A stretch of 39,187 bases of DNA from positions 1 through 39,187 of IMG/VR virus record IMGVR_UViG_3300050821_006317; one strand, written 5' to 3'. The position numbers were made by a program, and so were the translations under genes. The notes under the pieces were generated by a model. It was not told the origin of the DNA, did not search any database, and saw nothing but the letters and a program-made list of their open reading frames with translations. This DNA is from a virus. Numbering within the stretch: the stretch's first letter is position 1; each line of letters opens with the position of its first letter. Shown piece after piece: positions 15,731 to 21,717 of this stretch.

Positions 15731-15736
15731 GACGAA

Positions 15737-15756
15737 ACGCGCGCCGCGGCGCGCGT
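15737..15756. repeat. 20-bp perfect GC palindrome followed by a second hairpin
   Basis: ACGCGCGCCGCGGCGCGCGT equals its own reverse complement. A second hairpin (CTGGCG, loop, CGCCAG, at about 15758-15774) follows, and then the second 18-bp repeat. Together they fill the gap between the first two early genes. This could be an RNA processing or translation-control element. There is no T-run for a terminator. Confidence 0.65.
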
Positions 15757-15788
15757 CCTGGCGTCACGCGCCAGCTGAAGAGTCCAAA

Positions 15789-15806
15789 CGGAGAAATGCC
15801 AGATGA
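15789..15806 (+). repeat. 18-bp direct repeat, copy 2, containing GAAATGCCAG
   Basis: Identical to 15558-15575 (CGGAGAAATGCCAGATGA). It places GGAG 9 bases before the ATG at 15803. The earlier ATG inside it would encode only MPDEI before a stop. Confidence 0.85.
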
Positions 15807-15931
15807 GATATGACACTATTCGATGGTACGAAGGACACGACGCGAAACGCGCCGGTTTGTCCTTCACAGCCTGCCCTTACGCCAAAGGCACATGGGAATC
15901 GGTCAATTGGAAGTGTGGATGGCTGTCATGA
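15803..15931 (+). CDS. Ribosome modulation factor (RMF)-like small protein
   Basis: 42 residues. MRYDTIRWYEGHDAKRAGLS, then CPY, then W-x2-GWLS follows the spacing of the RMF family (G-x-x-A-x-x-x-G...CPY...W-x2-GW). RMF dimerises and inactivates bacterial ribosomes in stationary phase. A phage copy may pause or retune host translation. The stop overlaps the start of the GP88-like gene (ATGA), so both are probably made together. The start is fixed by the repeated GGAG-AAATGCCAG leader. The family call rests on a short motif. Confidence 0.6.
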   Translation: MRYDTIRWYEGHDAKRAGLSFTACPYAKGTWESVNWKCGWLS

Positions 15932-16596
15932 CCTATACCACCATGGCCGCGGCCCAGCGCGACGCTGGCCAAGTCTCAATCCGCAATTCGAAAATGCCCG
16001 GTTCGACCTTCGCCGTGACGACCGATCATTGCAACGTCGGCGCAAAGCTGGCCAAGATCGAAGGCAGCACATGCCACGACTGCTACGCCATTCGAATCGA
16101 GAAGCGTTACCCTTCAGCGCATATGGGCTGGAGCTCCAACTACCTCAAGGCGACTCGCATGATCGAAGAACGGCCAGAACAATGGGCCGCGGCCATGGCG
16201 TTCCAGATTCACCGCATGGCGGAAAAAACATCTGAGCCGTTCCATCGATGGTTTGATGGTGGCGACATCGCATCACTAGCGATGTTGCGGGCGATCGTAC
16301 GTGTATGTGAGCTCACCCCGACCATTAAACACTGGTTGCCCACACGCGAGGCGGCTGTGGTCAAGGCGTTCATGGCCGAACGCACCTTTCCTTCAAACCT
16401 TGTAGTGCGCGTTAGCTCCACCATGATCGATGACAAGCCGATCGCCAGCTACGCGCATACGTCGACCGTACACACTAAGGCTTTAAAGCCTATGGGTACA
16501 GTATGCGAAGCCCGCACCCGCGGCAATATGTGCGGCCCCTGCCGCGCCTGCTGGTCCGATTCGGTCAAAAACGTCTCATATCCCTTGCACCACTAG
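15928..16596 (+). CDS. GP88-family phage protein
   Basis: 222 residues from the ATG at 15928, overlapping the RMF-like stop. IRNSKMPGSTFAVTTDHCNV, then GSTCHDCYAIRIEKRYPSAH, FHRWFDGGDIASLAML, HWLPTREAAVV, and NLVVRVSSTM are hallmarks of the gene product 88 family (PF17338) found in many phages. A Cys-rich end (GNMCGPCRACW) follows. Conserved Cys and His residues suggest metal binding, but the function is unknown. It ends the first early transcript just before a strong terminator. Confidence 0.82.
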   Translation: MTYTTMAAAQRDAGQVSIRNSKMPGSTFAVTTDHCNVGAKLAKIEGSTCHDCYAIRIEKRYPSAHMGWSSNYLKATRMIEERPEQWAAAMAFQIHRMAEKTSEPFHRWFDGGDIASLAMLRAIVRVCELTPTIKHWLPTREAAVVKAFMAERTFPSNLVVRVSSTMIDDKPIASYAHTSTVHTKALKPMGTVCEARTRGNMCGPCRACWSDSVKNVSYPLHH

Positions 16597-16619
16597 AGGA
16601 TATACAGCTGGCGAAAATC

Positions 16620-16644
16620 AGAGGGGCTTTGCCCCTCTTTTTTA
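16620..16644 (+). terminator. Strong rho-independent terminator
   Basis: Stem AGAGGGGC / GCCCCTCT with a TTT loop, followed by a run of T. It lies 24 bases after the GP88-family stop and ends the first early transcription unit. Confidence 0.9.
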
Positions 16645-16747
16645 TGGAATACGCAGCGCAAGCGCAGCCTCTTGGGGATGGCCTCCGAGCCCCCGGTTTG
16701 GCCTCCGAGGGTTCATAGTCAAATTCTCAATAGGGTAAATTTCCTAA

Positions 16748-16763
16748 GGCTTCTAAAGTGCAG
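16748..16763. repeat. 16-bp inverted repeat, left arm
   Basis: GGCTTCTAAAGTGCAG. The exact reverse complement occurs at 16867-16882. No flanking target duplication is obvious. Confidence 0.85.
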
Positions 16764-16866
16764 TGTCCGAAACACGATACAAAGTTATTTCTCTTCCTAT
16801 TCTACACTAATATTTCTGGTAAACACTGTTTTTTCTCTTCCATTTCTCGCGCGCATAAATCACCCC

Positions 16867-16882
16867 CTGCACTTTAGAAGCC
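16867..16882. repeat. 16-bp inverted repeat, right arm
   Basis: CTGCACTTTAGAAGCC, the perfect partner of 16748-16763. It lies 8 bases before the TTGACA of the next promoter. Confidence 0.85.
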
Positions 16883-16890
16883 CGAGGTAA

Positions 16891-16919
16891 TTGACAGCAA
16901 TAGGAGACAAGTTTATTGA
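16891..16919 (+). promoter_or_regulatory. Candidate sigma70-type promoter
   Basis: TTGACA at 16891-16896, 17 bases, then TATTGA at 16914-16919. It is located 34 bases before the start codon at 16953. The -35 is perfect and the -10 is moderate. Confidence 0.55.
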
Positions 16920-16952
16920 CATCAACACTAACTTAAAAAAAAGGACACAACC

Positions 16953-17585
16953 ATGTCGAGAGCCACTGAAAATCTAGAACGTATGATTGCAGAATTACCT
17001 CCCAGAAAAGGGCCGCGCCTTAATTTCCCACAGCAATGCGGTGCTTATTTTGCCCTTCACCGCGGTTTCGAACGCACCTTGGTGGCGAAAGCTTTTGGTA
17101 TCTCCGTATCGGCAGCGTCGCTGTTGGCCAATTGCCAGCGCGACGCCTCGCGCCACTACGCCAAAGTGGCGCGCGAATTTAACCGACTCGGCGAAATCGC
17201 CTTCGGCGAAGCCTACTACACCGACGAAATCGACTCCCAAATCCTGCGTATCCGCGCCCACCGGCCCGAACCCACCGACATCCGCCAACGCCTGAGCGAC
17301 GCCCGCGCCGATAAATATGAAGGAAACCATACCATCATCAACGCCTATAACGATGAAATCGCTATCGAAATCGCCTACCGGCCAGCAACCGACATCAATT
17401 GGAAAGAAGACGATGGCTCACAACCGCCCCCAACCTGCCCCGCCCGCTGGGCTTGGCGCAACCCGGCCGGCTCCAACCGCTGGTCAGTCGAACGCTATCG
17501 AACCTCGTCCGATTGCTTTGACGCCGCTCATATCGGCAACGGCGTCGAAAGCCCGCGCGCCCGATCTGGGAGATGGAAGCCATGA
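16953..17585 (+). CDS. Helix-turn-helix early protein
   Basis: 210 residues, with AGGACA before the ATG. Residues about 38-57 (TLVAKAFGISVSAASLLANC) look like a helix-turn-helix. The following part, AREFNRLGEIAFGEAYYTDE, shares a pattern with the protein at 19346-19705 (EREIRRLGRPRAREVYLTDE), so the two are probably related. The C-terminal 70 residues are Pro/Trp/Arg-rich and less convincing. Their frame is supported by the ATGA overlap with the next gene and by high GC at third codon positions. It is the first gene after a promoter and terminator, a position that suits a regulator. Confidence 0.65.
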   Translation: MSRATENLERMIAELPPRKGPRLNFPQQCGAYFALHRGFERTLVAKAFGISVSAASLLANCQRDASRHYAKVAREFNRLGEIAFGEAYYTDEIDSQILRIRAHRPEPTDIRQRLSDARADKYEGNHTIINAYNDEIAIEIAYRPATDINWKEDDGSQPPPTCPARWAWRNPAGSNRWSVERYRTSSDCFDAAHIGNGVESPRARSGRWKP

Positions 17586-17809
17586 CCCCCTTCGGCCGCA
17601 ACGTCGCCAACGGCATGCCGCTCTCGGAGGCCAAAGCGCGCATGATCCTAGCCTATTGGACGACCCGCAAGCCCCATAACCACCTAGCCCGCGGCGGCCG
17701 TAATTATTGGGGCGACATGGCCGAGCTCGAATTGCTCTGCGCAACCAATCCAGGCTTGGGCGAAAAAATCCAAAAATCTGTCCTTGACAAACCCCCAGCG
17801 CGGGCTTAA
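17582..17809 (+). CDS. Small early protein, unknown
   Basis: 75 residues from the ATG at 17582, which overlaps the preceding stop (ATGA) and has GGGAG 9 bases upstream. An ATG at 17573 is possible but too close to that site. MTPFGRNVANGMPLSEAKAR then MILAYWTTRKPHNHL, GGRNYWGDMAELELL and CATNPGLGEKIQKS suggest a compact helical protein. No family recognised. Confidence 0.65.
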   Translation: MTPFGRNVANGMPLSEAKARMILAYWTTRKPHNHLARGGRNYWGDMAELELLCATNPGLGEKIQKSVLDKPPARA

Positions 17810-17835
17810 ATCGCGTCTTGCCAACGAGGTGCAAC

Positions 17836-18153
17836 ATGTTTCACGTCACTTACGAAATCGTTACTCCGGAAAGCGCCGCCAACGGCGAAGCAGCCGAGCA
17901 TGGCTACGTCCACGCCAACGGCGGCCGTGATCCACTCGACCGAATCGACAACGCCGATCCCTACGCTATGGACCTGCGCACCGCGCTCCGCCATTGCTCA
18001 CCGCAATGGGATTGCGGCCGCTGGTTCGAACAAGAAAGTCAGATCGAAGACTATTCGACTAACGAAACTATCGCTTACGCCCTCCACCCGCCGCGCGCCG
18101 TCACCCCGTCGAGCTACGCTCGCCTGGCGCGTTTATTGAAGGTGCGCCGATGA
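17836..18153 (+). CDS. Conserved phage protein, unknown
   Basis: 105 residues from the ATG at 17836, with GAGG upstream. The opening MFHVTYEIVTPESAANGEAA then EHGYVHANGG, and LRTALRHCSPQWDCGRWFEQ further on, resemble a small protein recurring in the early regions of alphaproteobacterial phages. That family opens with a VTYEIVTPESA-like stretch. The function is unknown. It is coupled to the next gene by an ATGA overlap. A TTGACA at 17784-17789 lies about 50 bases upstream but lacks a good -10. Confidence 0.65.
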   Translation: MFHVTYEIVTPESAANGEAAEHGYVHANGGRDPLDRIDNADPYAMDLRTALRHCSPQWDCGRWFEQESQIEDYSTNETIAYALHPPRAVTPSSYARLARLLKVRR

Positions 18154-18353
18154 ACGCCGCCTACCACAAGCTCGCCCTTATGCCTTGGTGGACAAAGGTC
18201 AACGACGCCCTCGAAGACCAGGGCCTTAATGGCCTCCTCTACGGCGACGCGCGCGCCTGGCATGCCGAAAGGATCTCGCCCGCGGAGGCAGTCGCACGCC
18301 AGCTCGAAAACCTCGAATCGGCGCAGGAAGAGCGGAGCTATTACGACGTTTGA
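18150..18353 (+). CDS. Small early protein, unknown
   Basis: 67 residues beginning MNAAYHKLALMPWWTKVNDA. The start overlaps the preceding stop (ATGA). The middle (LEDQGLNGLLYGDARAWHAE) and the helical end (SPAEAVARQLENLESAQEER) give no known motif. Confidence 0.6.
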   Translation: MNAAYHKLALMPWWTKVNDALEDQGLNGLLYGDARAWHAERISPAEAVARQLENLESAQEERSYYDV

Positions 18354-18368
18354 CATCATCGTCGAAAA

Positions 18369-18378
18369 GGAAATGCCA
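18369..18378 (+). promoter_or_regulatory. Recurrent motif GGAAATGCCA at a gene start
   Basis: A variant of the GAAATGCCAG element, two bases before the ATG at 18380, with AAGG serving as ribosome-binding site. A short inverted repeat (CGACG / CGTCG) lies just upstream. Confidence 0.5.
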
Positions 18379-18379
18379 A

Positions 18380-18553
18380 ATGTACAAGCTTGGTCAACGA
18401 ATAAAAATCCACCCCGCCACCGACGCCTGGATGCAAGGCGATCGCTACGGCGTCGTGGTCAAAGTGGGCCGCGATCTCGTTCATGTGCGCTGCGACGCCT
18501 CCGGACGGGTGCGTAAATTCTCCATCGTCGCCGAATTGGTCGAACCGCTATGA
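18380..18553 (+). CDS. Small SH3/KOW-like phage protein
   Basis: 57 residues from the ATG at 18380. YKLGQRIKIHPATDAWMQGD then YGVVVKVGRDLVHVRCDASG and VRKFSIVAELVEP gives a beta-rich pattern with alternating hydrophobics, like small SH3/KOW-type domains. Very similar short proteins occur in many phages of Proteobacteria, without known function. The stop overlaps a 9-residue minigene (18550-18579) that couples to the next gene. Confidence 0.65.
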   Translation: MYKLGQRIKIHPATDAWMQGDRYGVVVKVGRDLVHVRCDASGRVRKFSIVAELVEPL

Positions 18554-18575
18554 CCGCCCTGCAACGGCAGAGCAA

Positions 18576-18773
18576 ATGAAAGTCGCCTCGGCCGACCTTG
18601 CTAAGAGCGTCGAGACGACTTGTCGTGAGATCGCCAGCGCCATGCAGACCTACGCCAGATGCCCCGTGGGCGGCCGCGTCCGCCATGACCTGATTGTGTC
18701 CGTCGATGCGCTGCATGAGCGCCTGGGGCACCTCCTAGCCTGCCTGGCGCGCAAATACGCCGAGGAACGATGA
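18576..18773 (+). CDS. Small helical early protein
   Basis: 65 residues from the ATG at 18576. The ribosome-binding site is weak. A preceding 9-codon minigene (18550-18579, MTALQRQSK) overlaps both neighbours by ATGA, so translation probably arrives by coupling. The sequence ADLAKSVETTCREIASAMQT, then RVRHDLIVSVDALHERLGHL and LACLARKYAEER, is fully helical. No family recognised. Confidence 0.55.
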   Translation: MKVASADLAKSVETTCREIASAMQTYARCPVGGRVRHDLIVSVDALHERLGHLLACLARKYAEER

Positions 18774-18853
18774 AAGCCGATCCACTCTTGATCCTCGCCT
18801 TTATGTTCGCCGTCGCCTACGGCGGTCAGATTCTCATCGATCTACTCAAATGA
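18770..18853 (+). CDS. 27-residue single-span membrane peptide
   Basis: MKADPLLILAFMFAVAYGG is followed by QILIDLLK. Nearly the whole peptide is one hydrophobic helix. It overlaps its neighbours by ATGA at both ends, which supports real translation. Small membrane peptides in early operons often act on the host envelope, but nothing specific is visible. Confidence 0.55.
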   Translation: MKADPLLILAFMFAVAYGGQILIDLLK

Positions 18854-19113
18854 AATGGATGGCGCTCGCGCTCGTCCTCCTTGCCCTCGCCTTTCTCACG
18901 GAGTCGCAAATGAAACCGAACCACTGGCAACAGCAGTACGGCGCTAGCCGGCGCAAGATCGATCACGCCATCCTGGCCGAAATGGAGCGCAAGCTGGAAG
19001 CCGAAGAGCGGTTGGCGGTCGCTGCTGTCAAGCTCGATTACGCCGATGTGATCAGCTTCGAAAACGAGGAACGCAAACGCATCGCCCGCGCCTTCGGCCG
19101 GCCGGTCAAGTGA
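18850..19113 (+). CDS. Small membrane-anchored protein
   Basis: 87 residues. The N-terminus MKWMALALVLLALAFLTES is a membrane anchor or signal. The rest is a charged helix (MKPNHWQQQYGASRRKIDHA, ILAEMERKLEAEERLAVAA). The anchor-plus-helix layout resembles inner-membrane spanins, but it lies far from the lysis cassette, so this is only a possibility. It overlaps both neighbours (ATGA, GTGA). Confidence 0.6.
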   Translation: MKWMALALVLLALAFLTESQMKPNHWQQQYGASRRKIDHAILAEMERKLEAEERLAVAAVKLDYADVISFENEERKRIARAFGRPVK

Positions 19114-19334
19114 AGCCGTGGATGTTCGCTGCCCTGATCGGCGCTCCAGCGTCCGTAATCGCGCTGTGGTGGCGCTATCCGCCCGTGCTCGATCCCTATG
19201 ACCAAGCCGAGCGTTTGCTTTGCGACAAGGAGGTCGACGATCTTCTGCACAGCAAGGATCTAGCCGAAGTCACGCGCGCCGGAATCCTCGTCAACGCAAT
19301 TCCTTGCGCCATCGGCCGGCGGCTGCAACACTGA
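19110..19334 (+). CDS. Small protein with N-terminal membrane segment
   Basis: 74 residues from a GTG at 19110 overlapping the previous stop (GTGA). MKPWMFAALIGAPASVIALW is hydrophobic. It is followed by LDPYDQAERLLCDKEVDDLL and TRAGILVNAIPCAIGRRL. Two Cys residues, one in each half, could pair if exported. No family recognised. Confidence 0.55.
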   Translation: MKPWMFAALIGAPASVIALWWRYPPVLDPYDQAERLLCDKEVDDLLHSKDLAEVTRAGILVNAIPCAIGRRLQH

Positions 19335-19345
19335 AGGACACCAAC

Positions 19346-19705
19346 TTGGACCCCTCGATGGCCGTCGAATTGGACCGGGCGCTGATCGTACGCTCGCGCC
19401 GCAAGGCGCGGGCGCTGACCTTTGGCGATCGGGTGGCGATCAATCTGCTTTACGACGCCAAGAAAGGAGTCAGCGTCCCGATCCTGGCGCGCGTGTTCGG
19501 AGTGTCGAAGAACACCATTTACTACAAATCCCTCACCGGCAAGGCGAATTCCTATCCGACCACCGGCAAGCAGGTGAACGAGGTTGAGCGAGAGATCAGA
19601 CGGCTTGGCCGGCCAAGGGCGCGCGAAGTCTATCTGACCGACGAAATCAAAGCCGCGGTCAACGCCGAAATGGCTCGCACTGCCGAGCGCAAAGGACAGT
19701 CGTGA
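19346..19705 (+). CDS. Helix-turn-helix protein, paralogue of the 16953 gene
   Basis: 119 residues from a TTG at 19346 with AAGGA 8 bases upstream; an ATG at 19358 is the alternative. The segment ILARVFGVSKNTIYYKSLTG is a clear helix-turn-helix. The following EREIRRLGRPRAREVYLTDE matches the pattern in the 16953-17585 product. A role in DNA binding and early regulation is inferred. It is coupled to the zinc-ribbon gene by GTGA. Confidence 0.65.
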   Translation: MDPSMAVELDRALIVRSRRKARALTFGDRVAINLLYDAKKGVSVPILARVFGVSKNTIYYKSLTGKANSYPTTGKQVNEVEREIRRLGRPRAREVYLTDEIKAAVNAEMARTAERKGQS

Positions 19706-19944
19706 ACCTGCATCCATTCGATGAAGTGGCGAAGAACGCCGAGCGCAAGATGCGCGCAGGCTGGACGATTCACCAGCAATTCAACTGCGCCCATTGCGGC
19801 GCCAAGCAAACCATCGCCGAGGAAAATCGGTTCTTCACCCGCGGCAAGTGCGAGGAATGCAGCCGGGAAACGAATATCAAGCAGGACGGCTGCAACTTCA
19901 TGGCGATCTCATCCGGAAGGATTCCCAGGGGAGTCGATCTGTGA
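19702..19944 (+). CDS. Zinc-ribbon protein
   Basis: 80 residues from a GTG at 19702 overlapping the previous stop. Cys pairs at CAHCG and CEEC (about residues 29-32 and 50-53), spaced by about 20 residues, form a typical four-Cys zinc ribbon: FNCAHCGAKQTIAEENRFFT then RGKCEECSRETNI. Small phage proteins of this type are common and may bind nucleic acid. Function unknown. Confidence 0.7.
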   Translation: MNLHPFDEVAKNAERKMRAGWTIHQQFNCAHCGAKQTIAEENRFFTRGKCEECSRETNIKQDGCNFMAISSGRIPRGVDL

Positions 19945-19956
19945 TTCATCCTTCGG

Positions 19957-20178
19957 ATGACCCGCGAACAGATCGACCGCCGCAACGTTGCTATTAGGAA
20001 GGCCTGGGACTGCCCTCTGAGGCGCGCCCTGATGAGAAGGCTCAAAGAGGAGCAAACCTATGCCAGACACGCTCACAGAGGCCCAGACGGCCGTTTTAGA
20101 CGACAATGTGCTGTTCGTCCTGAACACGACGGACGATTCCGCCCAGCGGGGCGCGTTGGCGATCTGGACGATCTATGA
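19957..20178 (+). CDS. Possible small basic protein overlapping the next gene
   Basis: 73 residues if read to 20178. The first 37 (MTREQIDRRNVAIRKAWDCP, RRALMRRLKEEQTYARH) are plausible. The remainder overlaps the gene at 20060 by 119 bases and is Arg-rich, as expected of a shadow frame. No ribosome-binding site precedes the ATG. It may be genuine with an unusual overlap, or a decayed gene. Confidence 0.35.
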   Translation: MTREQIDRRNVAIRKAWDCPLRRALMRRLKEEQTYARHAHRGPDGRFRRQCAVRPEHDGRFRPAGRVGDLDDL

Positions 20179-20368
20179 CCACCCGCGCGACTATCCGCAT
20201 GGGTTCGTCGCCCGCAAGCATGAGGCGATCGGCGGCCAGAGCGTCACCACCGACGTGATGCTGATCGCCGAGCTCGAGGAGCTGCGGCGGATCTTTGGCG
20301 ACGCCGGCCTAGTCTGCGTGCCGCGGGCGGACAACGATGACATCAAAATTGTGGAGTCATGGGTGTGA
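20060..20368 (+). CDS. Conserved small phage protein, unknown
   Basis: 102 residues, with AGAGGAG before the ATG. DDNVLFVLNTTDDSAQRGAL, then WTIYDHPRDYPHGFVARKHE and TTDVMLIAELEELRRIF form a compact alpha/beta protein. An IYDHP-x-DYPHGFVAR-like core is frequently seen in alphaproteobacterial phages. Function unknown. The next gene starts in its stop (GTGA). Confidence 0.7.
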   Translation: MPDTLTEAQTAVLDDNVLFVLNTTDDSAQRGALAIWTIYDHPRDYPHGFVARKHEAIGGQSVTTDVMLIAELEELRRIFGDAGLVCVPRADNDDIKIVESWV

Positions 20369-20496
20369 ACAAGGTCGTTCAGATTAGTGCAACGTCGGAC
20401 GCGAACGGCTACCCGATTCTCTACGCTTTGTGCGACGATGGAACGATCTGGCTTAAAATGTGGGGCAGCATCTGGGAGCAAATAGATACGCCGTGA
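20365..20496 (+). CDS. 43-residue conserved-looking phage protein
   Basis: Starts at a GTG at 20365 (GTGA overlap, GGAG 8 bases upstream); an ATG at 20359 is possible. VVQISATSDANGYPILYALC, then DDGTIWLKMWGSIWEQIDTP is the pattern of a small beta-rich domain (a YALCDDGTIW core) common in bacteria and phages. Both ends overlap neighbours by GTGA, which supports expression. Function unknown. Confidence 0.65.
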   Translation: MNKVVQISATSDANGYPILYALCDDGTIWLKMWGSIWEQIDTP

Positions 20497-21002
20497 CCCC
20501 ACGCGAAGCTGGCGAGATCGAGCTCGAGGAGCCGGATTGGCGCGAGGTGTTTGAGCGCGAATGCGCGCGCTGGCCGCGCCTGCCTCGCTATCTGCAGGAA
20601 GATTCAGCGTTTGAATCGGTGCTGCGCCAATGGCGGCGATTCTACTTCACTTGGATAGAGCTTGACGGGAAGGCCAAACGCAACCCAGCGGGCGCGACCG
20701 AGGCGATCATCGCCCTCGCCAAGCTCAAGATCATGCCGCCTAGGTTTTTGCACAAAGACCTGCCGCGCGAGGAGTCGGGCGGCTATCAAGCAGACGATCA
20801 TATGTGGATTTCCATCAATCAGGAGCAGTGGCGGATTGTGGGCGTCGAGGACCGCATGCTGTGCCTCGAGAAGGGCTTCGAGGACAAGGAAACGCTGCAG
20901 ATCGATCTGAGCAAAGCGAAATGGACGAAATACATCGCCGCCGCAGTTGAGCTGCTTGACGTTCTACAAGGACAAGGATATGGACGAGGAAATGCCAGCT
21001 GA
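20493..21002 (+). CDS. Early protein, unknown
   Basis: 169 residues from a GTG at 20493 overlapping the previous stop. It is helical and rich in Trp and Glu: EPDWREVFERECARWPRLPR, RQWRRFYFTWIELDGK, EAIIALAKLKIMPPRFL and DLPREESGGYQADDHMWISI. No motif recognised. The 3' end overlaps the next gene by 23 bases. Confidence 0.65.
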   Translation: MTPREAGEIELEEPDWREVFERECARWPRLPRYLQEDSAFESVLRQWRRFYFTWIELDGKAKRNPAGATEAIIALAKLKIMPPRFLHKDLPREESGGYQADDHMWISINQEQWRIVGVEDRMLCLEKGFEDKETLQIDLSKAKWTKYIAAAVELLDVLQGQGYGRGNAS

Positions 21003-21717
21003 CCACCCTGCCGACAACGTCGTTCGAATATTTCCGTCGCCAGAGACTCTGGACGACTGGAAAGCCTATATCGCCGAAGCGACTAAAGCCGAAAAGCGAG
21101 CCGATCAAACCAAAGTTCAGGCTATCCTTGAAAAAGGCAGACGGATCGGAGAATTTTTCGATAAATTTAAAGCTGAAGGCCAGAAATGGGGAAGACGTTT
21201 AGAGGATCTATGCCTAGATGTTGTTGGGTTAAATATCTCAATGTGCAGACGGTATATAGTTGTTGCTGAAAATATCGGTAACAATGTTACCGATATTTCT
21301 TTCCCTGGCGATGTTCAGGCACTTTATTATTTATCACGCGCTAAAAGAGCCGATTCTGAAGTTTTTAACGCCGCCGCCGTTGCTGGCGAAATCACACGGA
21401 AAACGAATCGCAATAAAGCGGAAGTGATCATGCACCGCGCCGAGGCGAAAACCTCTAACCAACACCAACGCCTTACTCAACGAAAGGAAGAACAAAGGAT
21501 CACAATTCCTTATCGTGATGTGATCGACAAGTTTCGTCCACTCATCAAGCGAGTCAAAGAACAAAGCAAGCGACATGCAGCCACCGTATCATTCGTTGAG
21601 CTATCAGTCATTGCATTTGAACTTGGAAAACTCGCTGACGCGTGGATGGAAAGCGGGCCAGAGCCTGGAACGCCCTCTGAGCCCGTTCCCCTTAATCGCG
21701 TCCGCAAAGGAAGATGA
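20980..21717 (+). CDS. Early protein with internal palindrome, unknown family
   Basis: 245 residues from the ATG at 20980, with AAGGA 7 bases upstream. An ATG at 20992 lies inside the recurrent GAAATGCCAG motif. The segment ILEKGRRIGEFFDKFKAEGQ, KWGRRLEDLCLDVVGLNISM then CRRYIVVAENIG resembles the helical DUF3102/KorB-like part of replication or partition proteins. ITRKTNRNKAEVIMHRAEAK follows. The middle is more AT-rich than its neighbours and contains a 29-bp palindrome (21270-21298). It is coupled to the next gene (ATGA). A role in replication or regulation is possible. Confidence 0.6.
   Translation: MDEEMPADHPADNVVRIFPSPETLDDWKAYIAEATKAEKRADQTKVQAILEKGRRIGEFFDKFKAEGQKWGRRLEDLCLDVVGLNISMCRRYIVVAENIGNNVTDISFPGDVQALYYLSRAKRADSEVFNAAAVAGEITRKTNRNKAEVIMHRAEAKTSNQHQRLTQRKEEQRITIPYRDVIDKFRPLIKRVKEQSKRHAATVSFVELSVIAFELGKLADAWMESGPEPGTPSEPVPLNRVRKGR
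20989..20998 (+). promoter_or_regulatory. Recurrent motif GAAATGCCAG
   Basis: Exact copy, at the 5' end of the gene starting at 20980; the ATG inside it (20992) is in frame. GAGG lies directly upstream. Confidence 0.55.
21270..21298. repeat. 29-bp near-perfect palindrome inside a CDS
   Basis: AAATATCGGTAACA and TGTTACCGATATTT flank a single A, giving 14 perfect pairs. It encodes part of the sequence NIGNNVTDIS. An operator, recombination site or replication element is possible. Confidence 0.85.

Larger units (their letters stand above)
16645..16952. other. AT-rich intergenic region with inverted repeat and promoter
   Basis: No gene is supported here. The right two thirds are far more AT-rich than the rest of the window and have a strong C/T bias on the plus strand. 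It holds a 16-bp inverted repeat 103 bases apart (16748-16763, 16867-16882), a direct repeat TTTCTCTTCC (16788 and 16832) and a TTGACA promoter near 16891. This could be an origin of replication, a regulatory region, or a small non-coding insertion. Confidence 0.6.

Noticed and set aside
17413-17679. Alternative plus-strand frame (MAHNRPQPAPP start) near the end of the first HTH gene
   Set aside because: The longer HTH frame has better third-position GC and an ATGA link to the next gene.
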